From Sinobacterium norvegicum (GTDB taxonomy: Bacteria > Pseudomonadota > Gammaproteobacteria > Pseudomonadales > Sinobacteriaceae), in contig NZ_CAKLPX010000001.1 of assembly GCF_923077115.1 (NCBI RefSeq), positions 1,674,001 to 1,738,000 on the forward strand: a stretch of 64,000 bases of DNA, in the 5' to 3' direction. Positions 1-8,594 of this stretch are shown here, piece after piece. Each line of letters begins with the position of its first letter. Position 1 is the stretch's first letter. The position numbers and the translations under genes were made by a program. The notes beneath the pieces were generated by a model. It made no database searches, had not been told where the DNA came from, and saw only the letters and a program-made list of their open reading frames with translations.

Positions 1-1062
1 TTCTTTCGCGTGATCCGGCGCATCCTTCATCATGATGACTTTGTTCAGCTTCTTAGAGTAAGCGGTGTGATCGGCGCGGTAAATCTCAATATCCAAGGCA
101 CCAGCGGGGACTTTCTCGTCGAAGATGGTCTGTGCATCGAAGCCACCGTAGTAATCGCCAACACCGGCGTGGTCACGACCAACGATAAAGTGGGTGCAAC
201 CACAGTTCTGACGGAAGAGTGCATGCAGCACGGCTTCACGTGGGCCAGCATACAGCATATCGAAGCCGTAGCCGGTGACCATGACGGTGTTTTCTGGGAA
301 GTAGACATCGACCATTTTACGGATACAGTCATCGCGAACATCGGCAGGGATGTCACCCTTCTTCAGTTTACCGAGTAACATGTGGACCAAAATACCGTCG
401 GTGTTGAGGTCTTCCTGCGCCATGCGACACAACTCTTCATGGGCGCGGTGCATTGGGTTACGGGTTTGGAAGGCAACAACTTTTTCCCAACCGCGATCGG
501 CGATCTCATTGCGAATCTCTACCGCGGTGCGGAAGGTATCGGGGAAGTCGGCGGCGAAGTAGGAGTAGTTCAATACTTCGATGGCGCCAGACAATACATA
601 CTTGCCCAGGCCGGTAAAGGTAGCAACACCTGGGTGCTCAGCATCGTCGGTACCGAAGATCTCAACCGCCATGGCGATAAGCTCTTCGACGGTCACATCT
701 TCGATGGCATCGACATTCATCACGGCAAGAACAGGGTTGCCTTCAACGTTGGGATCGCGAAGGGCGATACGTGAAGCGCCTTCGATGGCCGAGATGTCAT
801 TGGTGATGTTCACCACAGGCACAGGCCAGAACAAACCGTCGGTCGTCTTTAGGCTGTTGGCAACACTCTTGGCGTCGGCCAGATTCATATAGCCATTGAG
901 CGGGGTAAAATAACCGGCACCCAGCATGACAGCGTTGGCGGCTGCGGCCGAGTTTAATAGCAGTGAAGGCAGCGTCTGCGCTTCCTCTAATAGTGCTGCA
1001 CGCTTGGCTTCGTCAGCCACGTATAGCGGGTTTAACTGTTCAGAACCGTGAGGCTTGATCAT
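1..1062 (-). CDS. sat: Sulfate adenylyltransferase (ATP sulfurylase), homo-oligomeric Sat type, C-terminus cut by the window edge
   Basis: Makes adenosine 5'-phosphosulfate (APS) and pyrophosphate from ATP and sulfate, the first step of sulfate activation in the cytoplasm. The minus-strand frame is open from an ATG at 1062 to the window start, giving about 354 residues with no stop; full-length family members are about 400. Nucleotide-binding motifs of the family are visible: QTRNPMHRAHEE (QxRNPxHxxH) and GRDHAGVGDYYG. The start is supported by GGAG seven bases upstream. This is the single-chain Sat and not the CysD/CysN heterodimer more usual in gammaproteobacteria. It lies downstream of cysC on the same strand with a 55-base gap, so the two are probably co-transcribed and make PAPS together. 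The identification is secure; only the last residues are missing. Confidence 0.96.
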   Translation of the reverse strand, partial: MIKPHGSEQLNPLYVADEAKRAALLEEAQTLPSLLLNSAAAANAVMLGAGYFTPLNGYMNLADAKSVANSLKTTDGLFWPVPVVNITNDISAIEGASRIALRDPNVEGNPVLAVMNVDAIEDVTVEELIAMAVEIFGTDDAEHPGVATFTGLGKYVLSGAIEVLNYSYFAADFPDTFRTAVEIRNEIADRGWEKVVAFQTRNPMHRAHEELCRMAQEDLNTDGILVHMLLGKLKKGDIPADVRDDCIRKMVDVYFPENTVMVTGYGFDMLYAGPREAVLHALFRQNCGCTHFIVGRDHAGVGDYYGGFDAQTIFDEKVPAGALDIEIYRADHTAYSKKLNKVIMMKDAPDHAKE

Positions 1063-1117
1063 TCTTATACTCCAATCATTAAAGTCAGCGGCTCAATCGA
1101 GCCGCTAATAATTACTT

Positions 1118-1738
1118 TTATTCGCCGCTTAAAATACCGCGATCTGTCAACAGCTGCAGCAGGATGGCAACCTCTTCTTCCAGCGACTGCTCGTGGCTGT
1201 TTAAGACCAGCTCGGCCTTCTCTGGCGCCTCGTAGGGGTCAGAAATACCGGTAAAGTTAGGAATCTCGCCAGCTCGGGCCTTCTTGTACAAGCCTTTCGG
1301 ATCACGCTCTTCCGCCACGTCCAGTGGTACATCGACAAACACCTCGATGAAGTCCATACCGGAGGCTTCATGTAGTTCGCGAACAAGGTCACGGTCGGCG
1401 CGGTAGGGGCTGACAAAGCTGGACAGGGTGATGACACCGGTGTCGACGAACAACTTCGCGACTTCACCGATACGACGAATGTTTTCGGTACGATCTTCGG
1501 CGCTGAAGCCGAGGTTTTTGTTAATACCCATGCGGATATTATCGCCGTCGAGACGGTAGGTAAGCTTGCCTTGCTCGGCCAGTGCCTTCTCTAGGGCTAC
1601 TGCTACTGTACTCTTACCGCTGCCAGATAGGCCGGTAAACCATACGGTTGCGCCTTTTTGACCGAGCATACGCTGACGATCCTGACGAGAGATTTCACCG
1701 TCGTGCCAATGTACGTTGGTTGCTTTTTGTTCAGCCAT
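1118..1738 (-). CDS. cysC: Adenylylsulfate kinase
   Basis: Phosphorylates APS with ATP to give PAPS, the sulfuryl donor for sulfotransferases and PAPS reductase. The 206-residue protein has the P-loop GLSGSGKST at residues 36-44, the DGDNIRMG segment after it, and the LYKKARAGEIPNFTG substrate lid typical of the family. I place the start at the ATG at 1738, with GGAG nine bases upstream; the frame can be extended 11 codons but those residues are outside the family. It precedes sat on the minus strand, forming a compact APS/PAPS module beside a sulfotransferase gene that would consume PAPS. The function is clear from the motifs. Confidence 0.95.
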   Translation of the reverse strand: MAEQKATNVHWHDGEISRQDRQRMLGQKGATVWFTGLSGSGKSTVAVALEKALAEQGKLTYRLDGDNIRMGINKNLGFSAEDRTENIRRIGEVAKLFVDTGVITLSSFVSPYRADRDLVRELHEASGMDFIEVFVDVPLDVAEERDPKGLYKKARAGEIPNFTGISDPYEAPEKAELVLNSHEQSLEEEVAILLQLLTDRGILSGE

Positions 1739-1867
1739 TGTCGCTACTCCAAATCCTGATTTAACACGCAAACAGGCTCAAAAACCTGCCTCAAATTTTT
1801 GCCAGAGAATACTACAGCAAAACGGCCAGGCCGTCGCCATAGAAGACGATTAATCATCAGTTAAATT

Positions 1868-1918
1868 AGTGGTCAGCCAACCCTGCCTACCGAACGGCTT
1901 CAGGGTTGCTTGGTCACT
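1868..1918 (-). terminator. Imperfect hairpin just after the sulfotransferase stop codon
   Basis: Two 18-base arms (1868-1885 and 1901-1918) match at 14 of 18 positions as an inverted repeat, with the perfect block CAACCCTG next to the loop. The hairpin abuts the sulfotransferase stop and separates it from cysC. There is no strong T-run on the minus strand, so it may be a weak terminator, a processing site or an RNA end-protecting structure. Confidence 0.35.
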
Positions 1919-3119
1919 ATTGATCTTTGTTATTGCTGGACGGTTCAGCCTCGATAAAACGCCGACGATAATCTGCAAATTGCTGCCTTAACCCCTCTTC
2001 AGTCAAGCCAAATTGAGCCAGGGTGTAATGATGAGCGGCCCGGTCTTCACGCCGGTTATCCTGTCGCCATTGAGCCATCGCCTCCAGGGCCTGCTCGGTG
2101 GCTTCCATGCCGACAAAATCGTAAATCTGCTTAGCACAGCCCTCGGCATCTATTGTCGTCTGCTCAAACCATAAATCGAGAAAGACCTCCGGGGCATCGT
2201 CGCGCACATCCATGGTGTGTCGCATCCCCGCTGCAAATTTTGTGCTCCACTGCTCAGCCACCAAATGGTCATCAACCTGGTCGCTGGCCATAATCCACAG
2301 CGCATGATGAAAGCTGCAAATTGATGGGATAGTCTGAACGGGATCTCGGTGCGTCTGCACTATTTTAGCGTCGGGAAATACCGACAGCAACGTCTTCATC
2401 TGGTGTAAATGATGCGGCGTCTTCAGCAGCCAGCGCTGCGCTCGGGCGCCAGCACCTGATCTGTTTTTTTGCCATTGCAAAAACTGTAGCTGTCGTTTCA
2501 GGTATTCATAGCCCGGGGTATTGTCGGCCTCGCTCAACCACTGACCATAACTTGGTATGTAACAAAAAGCCTCTGGCGTGGTGCTAAAAAAAGACTGCTC
2601 TAGTAGCATCAACTCTTCATCGGCGCCACAGGCTTCCAGCGGGTGGATGGCCGCCAAGTCTGGACTGGCTGCTAACATTGCAGCCACCTCCTGTTCCGCC
2701 CGATTGATACGGGCGTCATTCTCAAGACTAAAATCCCAGTCTAAATCGGGCGCCGGATAGCGCGTCTCATACCACAGCGGGGCATAAAAACGATCGTCGC
2801 AGGCCATCGTCCGGTGCAGCATGGTGGTCCCGGTTCTCGGCAGACCCACGATAACCACAGGCGCCTCAATTTGCTCATCGAGGATTTCAGGGTAACGGCG
2901 AATATACTCCTCCGCCCGCAGTCGGCCGATCAGAATATCGACAATTCTGGCCCGCTGTCCCATTCGCCCCATCTCATTCAGCTTCGCCTCGGTGTCCAGG
3001 GCATGCAGTAATACCCTCAGAGGCTGTTCGAAGCGTGTATCGCCAAAGTTGGTCAAAGCTGTGGCCGATTTAGCCTCTGCAATAATACTGTCGAAATCTA
3101 AGCTCAGTGCATCGTTCAT
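1917..3119 (-). CDS. PAPS-dependent sulfotransferase family protein
   Basis: A 400-residue protein of the P-loop sulfotransferase superfamily, which moves the sulfuryl group of PAPS to a hydroxyl or amine acceptor. The 5'-phosphosulfate-binding loop is visible as VVIVGLPRTGTT (residues 88-99), and THRDP (256-260) fits the 3'-phosphate-binding region. It has no signal peptide, so it is probably cytoplasmic. The size and the GLPRTGTT motif match the large bacterial group called sulfotransferase family protein, whose acceptors are mostly unknown; the acceptor cannot be read from sequence. It lies directly upstream of cysC-sat on the same strand, which suggests dedicated PAPS supply, and downstream of a DUF1214 gene by 49 bases. 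The start ATG at 3119 has only a weak AGAG ribosome site. Confidence 0.85.
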   Translation of the reverse strand: MNDALSLDFDSIIAEAKSATALTNFGDTRFEQPLRVLLHALDTEAKLNEMGRMGQRARIVDILIGRLRAEEYIRRYPEILDEQIEAPVVIVGLPRTGTTMLHRTMACDDRFYAPLWYETRYPAPDLDWDFSLENDARINRAEQEVAAMLAASPDLAAIHPLEACGADEELMLLEQSFFSTTPEAFCYIPSYGQWLSEADNTPGYEYLKRQLQFLQWQKNRSGAGARAQRWLLKTPHHLHQMKTLLSVFPDAKIVQTHRDPVQTIPSICSFHHALWIMASDQVDDHLVAEQWSTKFAAGMRHTMDVRDDAPEVFLDLWFEQTTIDAEGCAKQIYDFVGMEATEQALEAMAQWRQDNRREDRAAHHYTLAQFGLTEEGLRQQFADYRRRFIEAEPSSNNKDQ

Positions 3120-3168
3120 TATTTTTCTCTAACGGTTAAACAGAGGGGCAAGATAAATCAAAGACAGG

Positions 3169-4266
3169 TTAACAGTGCAAACTGGCAGCCTTAACCACAC
3201 GCATCGATGGCTCGGGGAAATCCTTGGCGCCAATCCAGCGAAAGCAACTGGTACCCAGCTTGTGGCCAGCAGTGGTCAGCAGGTTATCCACCGCCAGTGT
3301 TTGATGCGAAACAATAATGGTGACACTGCCGTCGTTGGCAACCACCGCATTATGCTTGTTGATATGTATCTGCTGATAACGATAATCGAGGGATTCCATC
3401 CAATAATTATTGAGTTGATAGTTCCAATTTTCGCAGTCGGGAATAGAGGGCAGCTCGATAATCAGCGCCTCGTCATCGGCGAGCTGCCAATAGTTGAAAT
3501 AGTAATGAATATTGGCGTCACCGCCGACATCTTGACACCACTGCTGCTCCCAGGGAGCAAAGGCATTAACATGGGGCAGGCAGCGCTGTGACCAATCGGC
3601 AAATAGCTGGGCAGTCCCCTTTACAAAGGCCGCTGTCGACTGCAAGTTTGTAGCAATAGCTGCCGCTGTTAACGGCGCTGGCGCTGCATCGGCGCCGATT
3701 CGGGCAATGGTTAACTCTGCCTTGTCCTCAGCAGACCGGTCGAGAAATGTCTGGCGCACAATGACAGTTCGCGTCGTTGCCGTCATCGCTAACCAGTTGC
3801 CCTGCGGCGGCTTGCTAACACTGAGGATCAATTCAAAGCGACCATTCTCATCGATGATTAAGTCATGATCATCGATAAACCCCGTCGATTCATTCTTGCC
3901 ATCCTCACCGTAACCGCCCGATTGCGTACCAAAACTCAAATAGGCAACAGAGCCTCTGTGCCCCGATATTTTATAGTCGTACTGACCGTCGAGCTCAGCA
4001 CGCTGATAATAATTATCGGGGTTATCGGCACCAATTTTAGCGGTTTCATGCGAGGGGCGATAAAAGCTGGGGTGAGAGCGGTCACCACTCTCCATAAACA
4101 TATCCAAACCAATACGCGCTAACCGGGTTAGGTAACGATAGCCCTCAGCGCGATCAAAGGCATTATCCGGCGCCTCAGATCGTAGTACCACATCCCCAGC
4201 CTGTTTGAGCTGATCGCAAAAATCGCCCCACGCCTTTCCCGATAGAATATCTTGCTCATTTGACAC
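3169..4266 (-). CDS. DUF1214 domain-containing protein
   Basis: A protein of about 365 residues resembling DUF1214 proteins, whose C-terminal half is rich in Trp, Tyr and Asn (for example NIHYYFNYWQLADDEA and NWNYQLNNYW). The family has no firm biochemical function. No signal peptide or membrane segment is visible. The open frame can begin at a GTG at 4275, but the AGAGG motif there touches that codon; the GTG at 4266 is 10 bases from GAGG and is my choice. It sits 49 bases upstream of the sulfotransferase on the same strand, so the two are probably one transcript acting on a shared substrate; that link is inference. Confidence 0.7.
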   Translation of the reverse strand: MSNEQDILSGKAWGDFCDQLKQAGDVVLRSEAPDNAFDRAEGYRYLTRLARIGLDMFMESGDRSHPSFYRPSHETAKIGADNPDNYYQRAELDGQYDYKISGHRGSVAYLSFGTQSGGYGEDGKNESTGFIDDHDLIIDENGRFELILSVSKPPQGNWLAMTATTRTVIVRQTFLDRSAEDKAELTIARIGADAAPAPLTAAAIATNLQSTAAFVKGTAQLFADWSQRCLPHVNAFAPWEQQWCQDVGGDANIHYYFNYWQLADDEALIIELPSIPDCENWNYQLNNYWMESLDYRYQQIHINKHNAVVANDGSVTIIVSHQTLAVDNLLTTAGHKLGTSCFRWIGAKDFPEPSMRVVKAASLHC

Positions 4267-4330
4267 GTCGATCACACCTCTAAAGCGGCCACGATGGTGG
4301 CGTTATCAAGAATTAAAGTGTGTGACAAAC

Positions 4331-4384
4331 AGAGGCTTTTTTCATCACCCAGCTGGGTGGATGGGAGCGATGAAGAAGCCTGTC
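4331..4384. repeat. Nested inverted repeat between the 59-residue membrane protein and DUF1214 genes
   Basis: An outer imperfect stem pairs GGCTTTTTTCATC with GATGAAGAAGCC, and inside it lies the perfect 12-base palindrome ACCCAGCTGGGT. It occupies the leader of the DUF1214 gene on the minus strand. There is no T-run, so it looks more like an operator or a leader structure than a simple terminator. Confidence 0.45.
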
Positions 4385-4393
4385 GTGCGAGCT

Positions 4394-4573
4394 TTAAATC
4401 CAGCCCTGGTATTTGGCCATCGATAACAACATGCTGATGACAATAAGAAAGGGCAGAAAACGGCTGATTTTATCCATGCTTTGCTCGCTGGCAGGCTTGG
4501 CAAAACGTTCAACCAGTACCGTCACCAAAATCAGAGCAGCAAATAATACGGCAAGTATCAGTAACAATTTCAT
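4394..4573 (-). CDS. Small two-segment membrane protein, 59 residues
   Basis: An ATG at 4573 opens a frame of 59 codons ending with TAA at 4394-4396. The product begins MKLLLILAVLFAALILVTVL, a clear hydrophobic segment, followed by a charged loop (VERFAKPASEQSMDKISR) and a second hydrophobic stretch (FLPFLIVISMLLSM), so it should be a two-pass inner-membrane hairpin. The composition is very unlike random translation. The overlapping plus-strand frame lacks such features. It is upstream of DUF1214 on the same strand and divergent from the TetR gene at 4676, so it could be under that regulator. I do not recognise the family and assign no function. Confidence 0.65.
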   Translation of the reverse strand: MKLLLILAVLFAALILVTVLVERFAKPASEQSMDKISRFLPFLIVISMLLSMAKYQGWI

Positions 4574-4675
4574 AACGGGCTACCTGAATATATTGCAATA
4601 GGCCAATGCGACTATCGCTGGTGATGGAATAGCATTATCATAACCTAAGACAAAAATGCAGGGCGAGTAATAATT

Positions 4676-5335
4676 GTGACTGACACAGATACCACCATCG
4701 AATATCAGGGCAGAAAAACACAACGACTCAAGGGCGAACAACGGCGTGTTGCGATACTCGAGGCCACACTGCGTATTATTTCCCGCGAGGGGGTCAAGGC
4801 GGTCAAACATCGCGCCGTGGCCAAGGAAGCCGGCGTGCCACTTGCCGCCACCACCTACTATTTCAAACAATTAGGCGATTTAATTAACGATGCCTTTTAT
4901 TTATTTGTTGAAAACACCCAAGCCAACCAACAACAGTTAGAGCAACAGAGCTTTACTGCACTCGAATCATTTAGCTATAAAGAACTCGATGAGCCGGAGA
5001 ACAAGCAAAAGTTAATTGATATGCTGGTGGATTTTTTAACCGCACATGTCGAGGGCGAAGTCAGCCGACTATCCGAGCGAGTGATTGAGAACGCCTTCCG
5101 CTTTGAAGCAACTATCAACCCACAACTGCAACAGCTTGTGCATATGCTGCATGAAAACAATCTATCGCATATTATCAATTTCTATCATGTCTTCGGCTCC
5201 GACGACCCACAAGCAGACGCCACTATTTTACACAGCCTGATACTGCACCTTGAATATCAAAACATTATTAATAATGAATTTGATCAAGAAGCCACTCGCC
5301 GCACGTTGCTACGCTGCATTACCAACAGCCTTTAG
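4676..5335 (+). CDS. TetR/AcrR family transcriptional regulator
   Basis: A 219-residue one-component repressor type. The N-terminal DNA-binding domain (about residues 20-70) shows the TetR pattern: RVAILEATLRIISREG, then the helix-turn-helix around AVKHRAVAKEAGVPLAATTYYF. The C-terminal half would bind a ligand that sequence does not reveal. The start is GTG at 4676, preceded by a GGGCGAG stretch. It is divergent from the 59-residue membrane protein gene and convergent with the Mpo1-like gene, whose stop codon abuts its own. Likely targets are its own divergent promoter or the TonB receptor downstream, where a large palindrome lies at 6030-6060. Target assignment is inference. Confidence 0.85.
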   Translation: MTDTDTTIEYQGRKTQRLKGEQRRVAILEATLRIISREGVKAVKHRAVAKEAGVPLAATTYYFKQLGDLINDAFYLFVENTQANQQQLEQQSFTALESFSYKELDEPENKQKLIDMLVDFLTAHVEGEVSRLSERVIENAFRFEATINPQLQQLVHMLHENNLSHIINFYHVFGSDDPQADATILHSLILHLEYQNIINNEFDQEATRRTLLRCITNSL

Positions 5336-5791
5336 TTATTTTTTATTTTTCCAAAAACCATCGAAGACCCATGCTGGACCAACCAAAAGAAAAAGAATAT
5401 CTTTAAAAAACGAGGGCTTCTTACCCTCGACTTTATGGCCATAAAACTGTGCAATCCAAGCGATGACAAATAGACTGACACTGATGACCGTCAGCGCCCC
5501 CGTCGCCATTTCAATGGCCCAGGACAGCAATAGACAACTCAGGCTGAACACCAGTAATGCGATAAAGAAACGTAGCCCCAGTGTTGCGTAGAAAATCATG
5601 ACAAAGAAAAGTGTTAGCGACGTCCAGTTAAGCAGTTCAACAGATGCCATCCAGCCCGGTTGCGGCAGCCCCCACAACAGACCAGCAATAGAAAAATAAA
5701 TAGTGGGAACAGCGATATTGTGAATGCGCTTATTGGTGATATTTTGGTGGCTTTGAGAATATTCTTCGAACCATGACGTCGCCGTCCGCAT
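5336..5791 (-). CDS. Mpo1-like (DUF962) membrane protein
   Basis: A 151-residue protein with about four hydrophobic segments and the family signatures HNIAVP (residues 24-29) and AQFYGHKVEGKKPSFFKD (about 113-130). In yeast the related Mpo1 is a dioxygenase that alpha-oxidises 2-hydroxy fatty acids, using conserved His residues; His residues in both signatures here match that pattern. Bacterial members are mostly uncharacterised, so the family call is good but the reaction is not established. The stop codon directly abuts the TetR stop codon (convergent genes with no intergenic space). Confidence 0.8.
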   Translation of the reverse strand: MRTATSWFEEYSQSHQNITNKRIHNIAVPTIYFSIAGLLWGLPQPGWMASVELLNWTSLTLFFVMIFYATLGLRFFIALLVFSLSCLLLSWAIEMATGALTVISVSLFVIAWIAQFYGHKVEGKKPSFFKDILFLLVGPAWVFDGFWKNKK

Positions 5792-6174
5792 TAGCCTGCA
5801 CCTCTATTATTTTATGTCGAAAACCATTGAAAAAATCTCTCAACAAACAACCGCCGAAAAACCAAAAAACTAAGATGTTGTTTTTAAACAAAAAACATAT
5901 TTTCGTAGAGATTTATCCGCCACTATAATCCACCCTATCAAATTTAGCACGATAGTACCACTCCGTCGATATGTCACCAAAAAGTAACTCCTCAAGCCCT
6001 ATTGTAAAATATAGCTAAATTGTTAGAAAAGTATTTAACATTGCGAGCTTGTTAAGTACTATGCAGCAACATGATCTAGTAATGATCAGAAAAATAATAA
6101 AATTCAAACAGCTCTATAACAGCATCAATGTTCTCACTGAGATTGTACCGCTGCGATAGATAGGGGATGTTTTC
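5792..6174. other. 383-base gene-free leader region of TonB receptor 1
   Basis: No credible open frame. The region is AT-rich and holds a short palindrome TTGTTT-TT-AAACAA at 5878-5891, a large inverted repeat at 6030-6060, and a tract of four AAN triplets at 6090-6101. The receptor start codon follows a GGGGA ribosome site. It probably contains the promoter and control sites for the receptor and, on the other strand, for the Mpo1-like gene. Confidence 0.7.
6030..6060. promoter_or_regulatory. Operator-like inverted repeat upstream of TonB receptor 1
   Basis: Arms AGTATTTAACA (6030-6040) and TGTTAAGTACT (6050-6060) are inverted repeats matching at 10 of 11 positions, with a 9-base spacer. The centre is about 130 bases before the receptor start codon. 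The size fits a dimeric repressor or activator site, possibly for the TetR protein encoded at 4676, but that is inference. Confidence 0.5.
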
Positions 6175-8493
6175 ATGCAGTTAAAACCAATTTTCAAACC
6201 CAGTTTGCTTGCCATTGCTGTCGCCGTCAGTACCCAAGCCACCACAGCATTAGCCAACGACTCTGCCATGCTGTTAGAAGAGGTACTTGTTACCGCTCAG
6301 AAACGTGCTGAAAGTTCCCAAGACGTACCCATTAGTATGCAGGCGTTTAGTTCTGATTTCTTACAAACAACGGGGGTTAAAGACTTTTCAGACCTCGACC
6401 AATACACGCCGGGCCTGACGGTTAACGCAGACCAAGCCACTCAACCCAGCTTTGTCATTCGTAATATAGGTACCGGTGCCTTTGGTATTGGCACCGACCC
6501 CGCCGTGGGTATTTATATCGATGGCGTTTATTCAGGCCGTTCCGGTTCTGCGCTGATGCAGTTTACCGATATCGACCGCGTCGAAATTCTCAAAGGCCCT
6601 CAGGGTACACTATTTGGCCGTAACAGCGCCGCCGGCGCCATTCAAGTTGTTACCAAGCGTCCGACTGAAGACTTTGAAGCAATGGTTCGCCTCCGAGGCG
6701 GCAACTATAACAAGCAGCTTGGCGAATTCATGCTTAACGCCCCTGTTGCCGACACCGGCCTCGCCTTTCGTATCAACGGCCTTGCCAACAAGCAAGACGG
6801 CTATATCGACAACGCCAATGGCGACGACCTGGGCAATCAGAAAGACAAAAGCTTCCGTTTCAGCGCCGCCTGGGATATCTCTGAGAAAACAGAAATCCGT
6901 TATACCTATGATTACAATGATCTTGATCAGGACGCTAACACCAAGATTAATATCAACAAATACAGCGGCACCATTAACAAGCCCGGCACGCTCGGCAGTA
7001 ACACCGAAATAGACCAAAACAAGGCCAACAACCCCTGGGATGTGGCGGTCGATCATGACGTGGTTGAAAACAGAGAGTCGCGTAATATTGCCGGCCACAA
7101 CCTTCAGCTAAGCCACGATTTAGATTTCGCCACCCTGCGTTATATCGCCTCTTACCGTGAATTTGAATCACAGAACAAGGGTGACTATGACGGCGCCGGC
7201 AACATCACCAGCTATGTCGATACCGAGAACGTCGAAGACAACTCACAGTTTTACACCGAGCTCAGCTTTAACGGCCAGTTCGACGATGTGATCTGGACTG
7301 TTGGCACCAGCTACTATAAAGAAGATGGCGATCAGGACAGCTTTGTTAATACCTTTACCGACACCACCAACATTCTGATCAACCAGCTCGGAAACATCGA
7401 TCTTGCTGGCACAGTTCCGACCGGCGTTTACTGGACAGAGAATATTCACAACAAGGTGAAATCCGAAAGCGCCGCCATCTACGGTGATGTCACCTGGCAG
7501 GCCACCGAGAAGTTCTCGGTTACCGGCGGTGTCCGAGGCACTTGGGATAAGAAAGAATTCAGCTGGCAGAACCAGTGTAACAATGTGATGGATGACTATT
7601 TTTCCGATGCAGCCTGCCTCTTCGATATCGCCTATCAGGAAGGTGAGGCCGTCCTCGCCGGCTACAAGAATGGCACCTATGAGGACGACGACAGCTGGAG
7701 CAATATCAGCCCTCGACTGGTACTGAACTACCAACTGCTCGACAGCGCCATTATTTTCGCCTCTGCCACCCAGGGTTACAAGGCCGGTGGCTTTAACTCG
7801 CTGCAGATGGGCTCAGCCTACGACCCCGAGTTTGTCGACAGCTTCGAGCTCGGTTTGAAGTCACAGTGGTTCGATAACAGCCTGCGTTATAACACCTCGC
7901 TCTTCCACTACCTCTATAAAGACAAGCAGGACACGACACTGATCAACCCCAGCGAGGGCACAGCTTATTACTCGACCGACACCGGCGATGCTGAGGGCAC
8001 GGGTATCGACACCGAGCTGGTTTGGGCGGCAACACCAGAGCTGCGTTTCAGCCTGGTACACAGCTATATTCACTCGGTGTGGACCGACCGCGAGAACCCA
8101 ACAACCGGCGACGACATGGACGGCGAATACCTCGATGGCCCCAAACATCAGGCCAATATCGCCGTCGACTACGACATTATGCTCGGCGATGCAGGCCGTA
8201 TCGCACTGCACTTAGATCACGCCTATGAAAGCGCGGCTAAGAGCAACTCAGCCTCATCCGCAGAGCTGCAGGGCGTCTACTACGACACCCTCGATGATGA
8301 CCGTAACTTTACCAATGCCCGTGTCGCCTGGATCTCTCCGGAGGAAGCCTTCGAGGTGGCCCTGTGGGGCGAGAATATCTTCGGCAATGAATATGTCACC
8401 GGCTATAGCCAATTTATTAGCTATTTCCCCAGCGACACTGTTAACCTCGACAAACCCGCCTACTATGGCGCTGAGGTTATCTACAAGTACTAA
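6175..8493 (+). CDS. TonB-dependent outer-membrane receptor 1
   Basis: A 772-residue outer-membrane receptor for energised uptake of a large or scarce substrate. A signal peptide ends near ALA (25-27), followed by the TonB box EEVLVTAQKR (35-44), a plug domain with the VEILKGPQGTLFGRN signature, and a beta-barrel ending in an aromatic residue (GAEVIYKY). The TonB-box wording and the plug signature match the broad group common in sphingomonads and marine gammaproteobacteria, often used for carbohydrates, aromatics or steroid-like compounds; the substrate cannot be told. It is alone in its transcript, ending at a strong terminator at 8551. The ribosome site GGGGA lies just before the ATG. Confidence 0.93.
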   Translation: MQLKPIFKPSLLAIAVAVSTQATTALANDSAMLLEEVLVTAQKRAESSQDVPISMQAFSSDFLQTTGVKDFSDLDQYTPGLTVNADQATQPSFVIRNIGTGAFGIGTDPAVGIYIDGVYSGRSGSALMQFTDIDRVEILKGPQGTLFGRNSAAGAIQVVTKRPTEDFEAMVRLRGGNYNKQLGEFMLNAPVADTGLAFRINGLANKQDGYIDNANGDDLGNQKDKSFRFSAAWDISEKTEIRYTYDYNDLDQDANTKININKYSGTINKPGTLGSNTEIDQNKANNPWDVAVDHDVVENRESRNIAGHNLQLSHDLDFATLRYIASYREFESQNKGDYDGAGNITSYVDTENVEDNSQFYTELSFNGQFDDVIWTVGTSYYKEDGDQDSFVNTFTDTTNILINQLGNIDLAGTVPTGVYWTENIHNKVKSESAAIYGDVTWQATEKFSVTGGVRGTWDKKEFSWQNQCNNVMDDYFSDAACLFDIAYQEGEAVLAGYKNGTYEDDDSWSNISPRLVLNYQLLDSAIIFASATQGYKAGGFNSLQMGSAYDPEFVDSFELGLKSQWFDNSLRYNTSLFHYLYKDKQDTTLINPSEGTAYYSTDTGDAEGTGIDTELVWAATPELRFSLVHSYIHSVWTDRENPTTGDDMDGEYLDGPKHQANIAVDYDIMLGDAGRIALHLDHAYESAAKSNSASSAELQGVYYDTLDDDRNFTNARVAWISPEEAFEVALWGENIFGNEYVTGYSQFISYFPSDTVNLDKPAYYGAEVIYKY

Positions 8494-8550
8494 GTACATA
8501 GTACGATGCCGGTAGGACAGCGCCTGCCGGATATCGTCCGACACAAAAAA

Positions 8551-8582
8551 AGCCGATAACGCCTGCGTTATCGGCTTTTTTC
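8551..8582. terminator. Bidirectional intrinsic terminator
   Basis: Arms AGCCGATAACGC and GCGTTATCGGCT (8551-8562, 8565-8576) form a perfect inverted repeat flanked by an A-run on the left and a T-run on the right. It ends both the TonB receptor transcript and the minus-strand lyase transcript. Confidence 0.92.
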
Positions 8583-8594
8583 TTGCCGGTGTGG

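Noticed and set aside
10-774. Plus-strand open frames of 60-130 codons over the sat gene
   Set aside because: They lie opposite the open sat frame, whose protein has clear ATP sulfurylase motifs; no domain or ribosome site supports the plus-strand frames.
4413-4601. Plus-strand frame of 62 codons opposite the 59-residue membrane protein
   Set aside because: It has no hydrophobic or domain pattern and no ribosome site, whereas the minus-strand frame is a clean membrane hairpin.
5878-5891. Short palindrome TTGTTT-TT-AAACAA as a regulator site
   Set aside because: It lies in AT-rich sequence where such short palindromes are frequent; mentioned only in the region entry.
6610-8211. Long minus-strand open frames inside TonB receptor 1
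   Set aside because: They are antisense to an intact receptor with full motifs and come from its codon bias.
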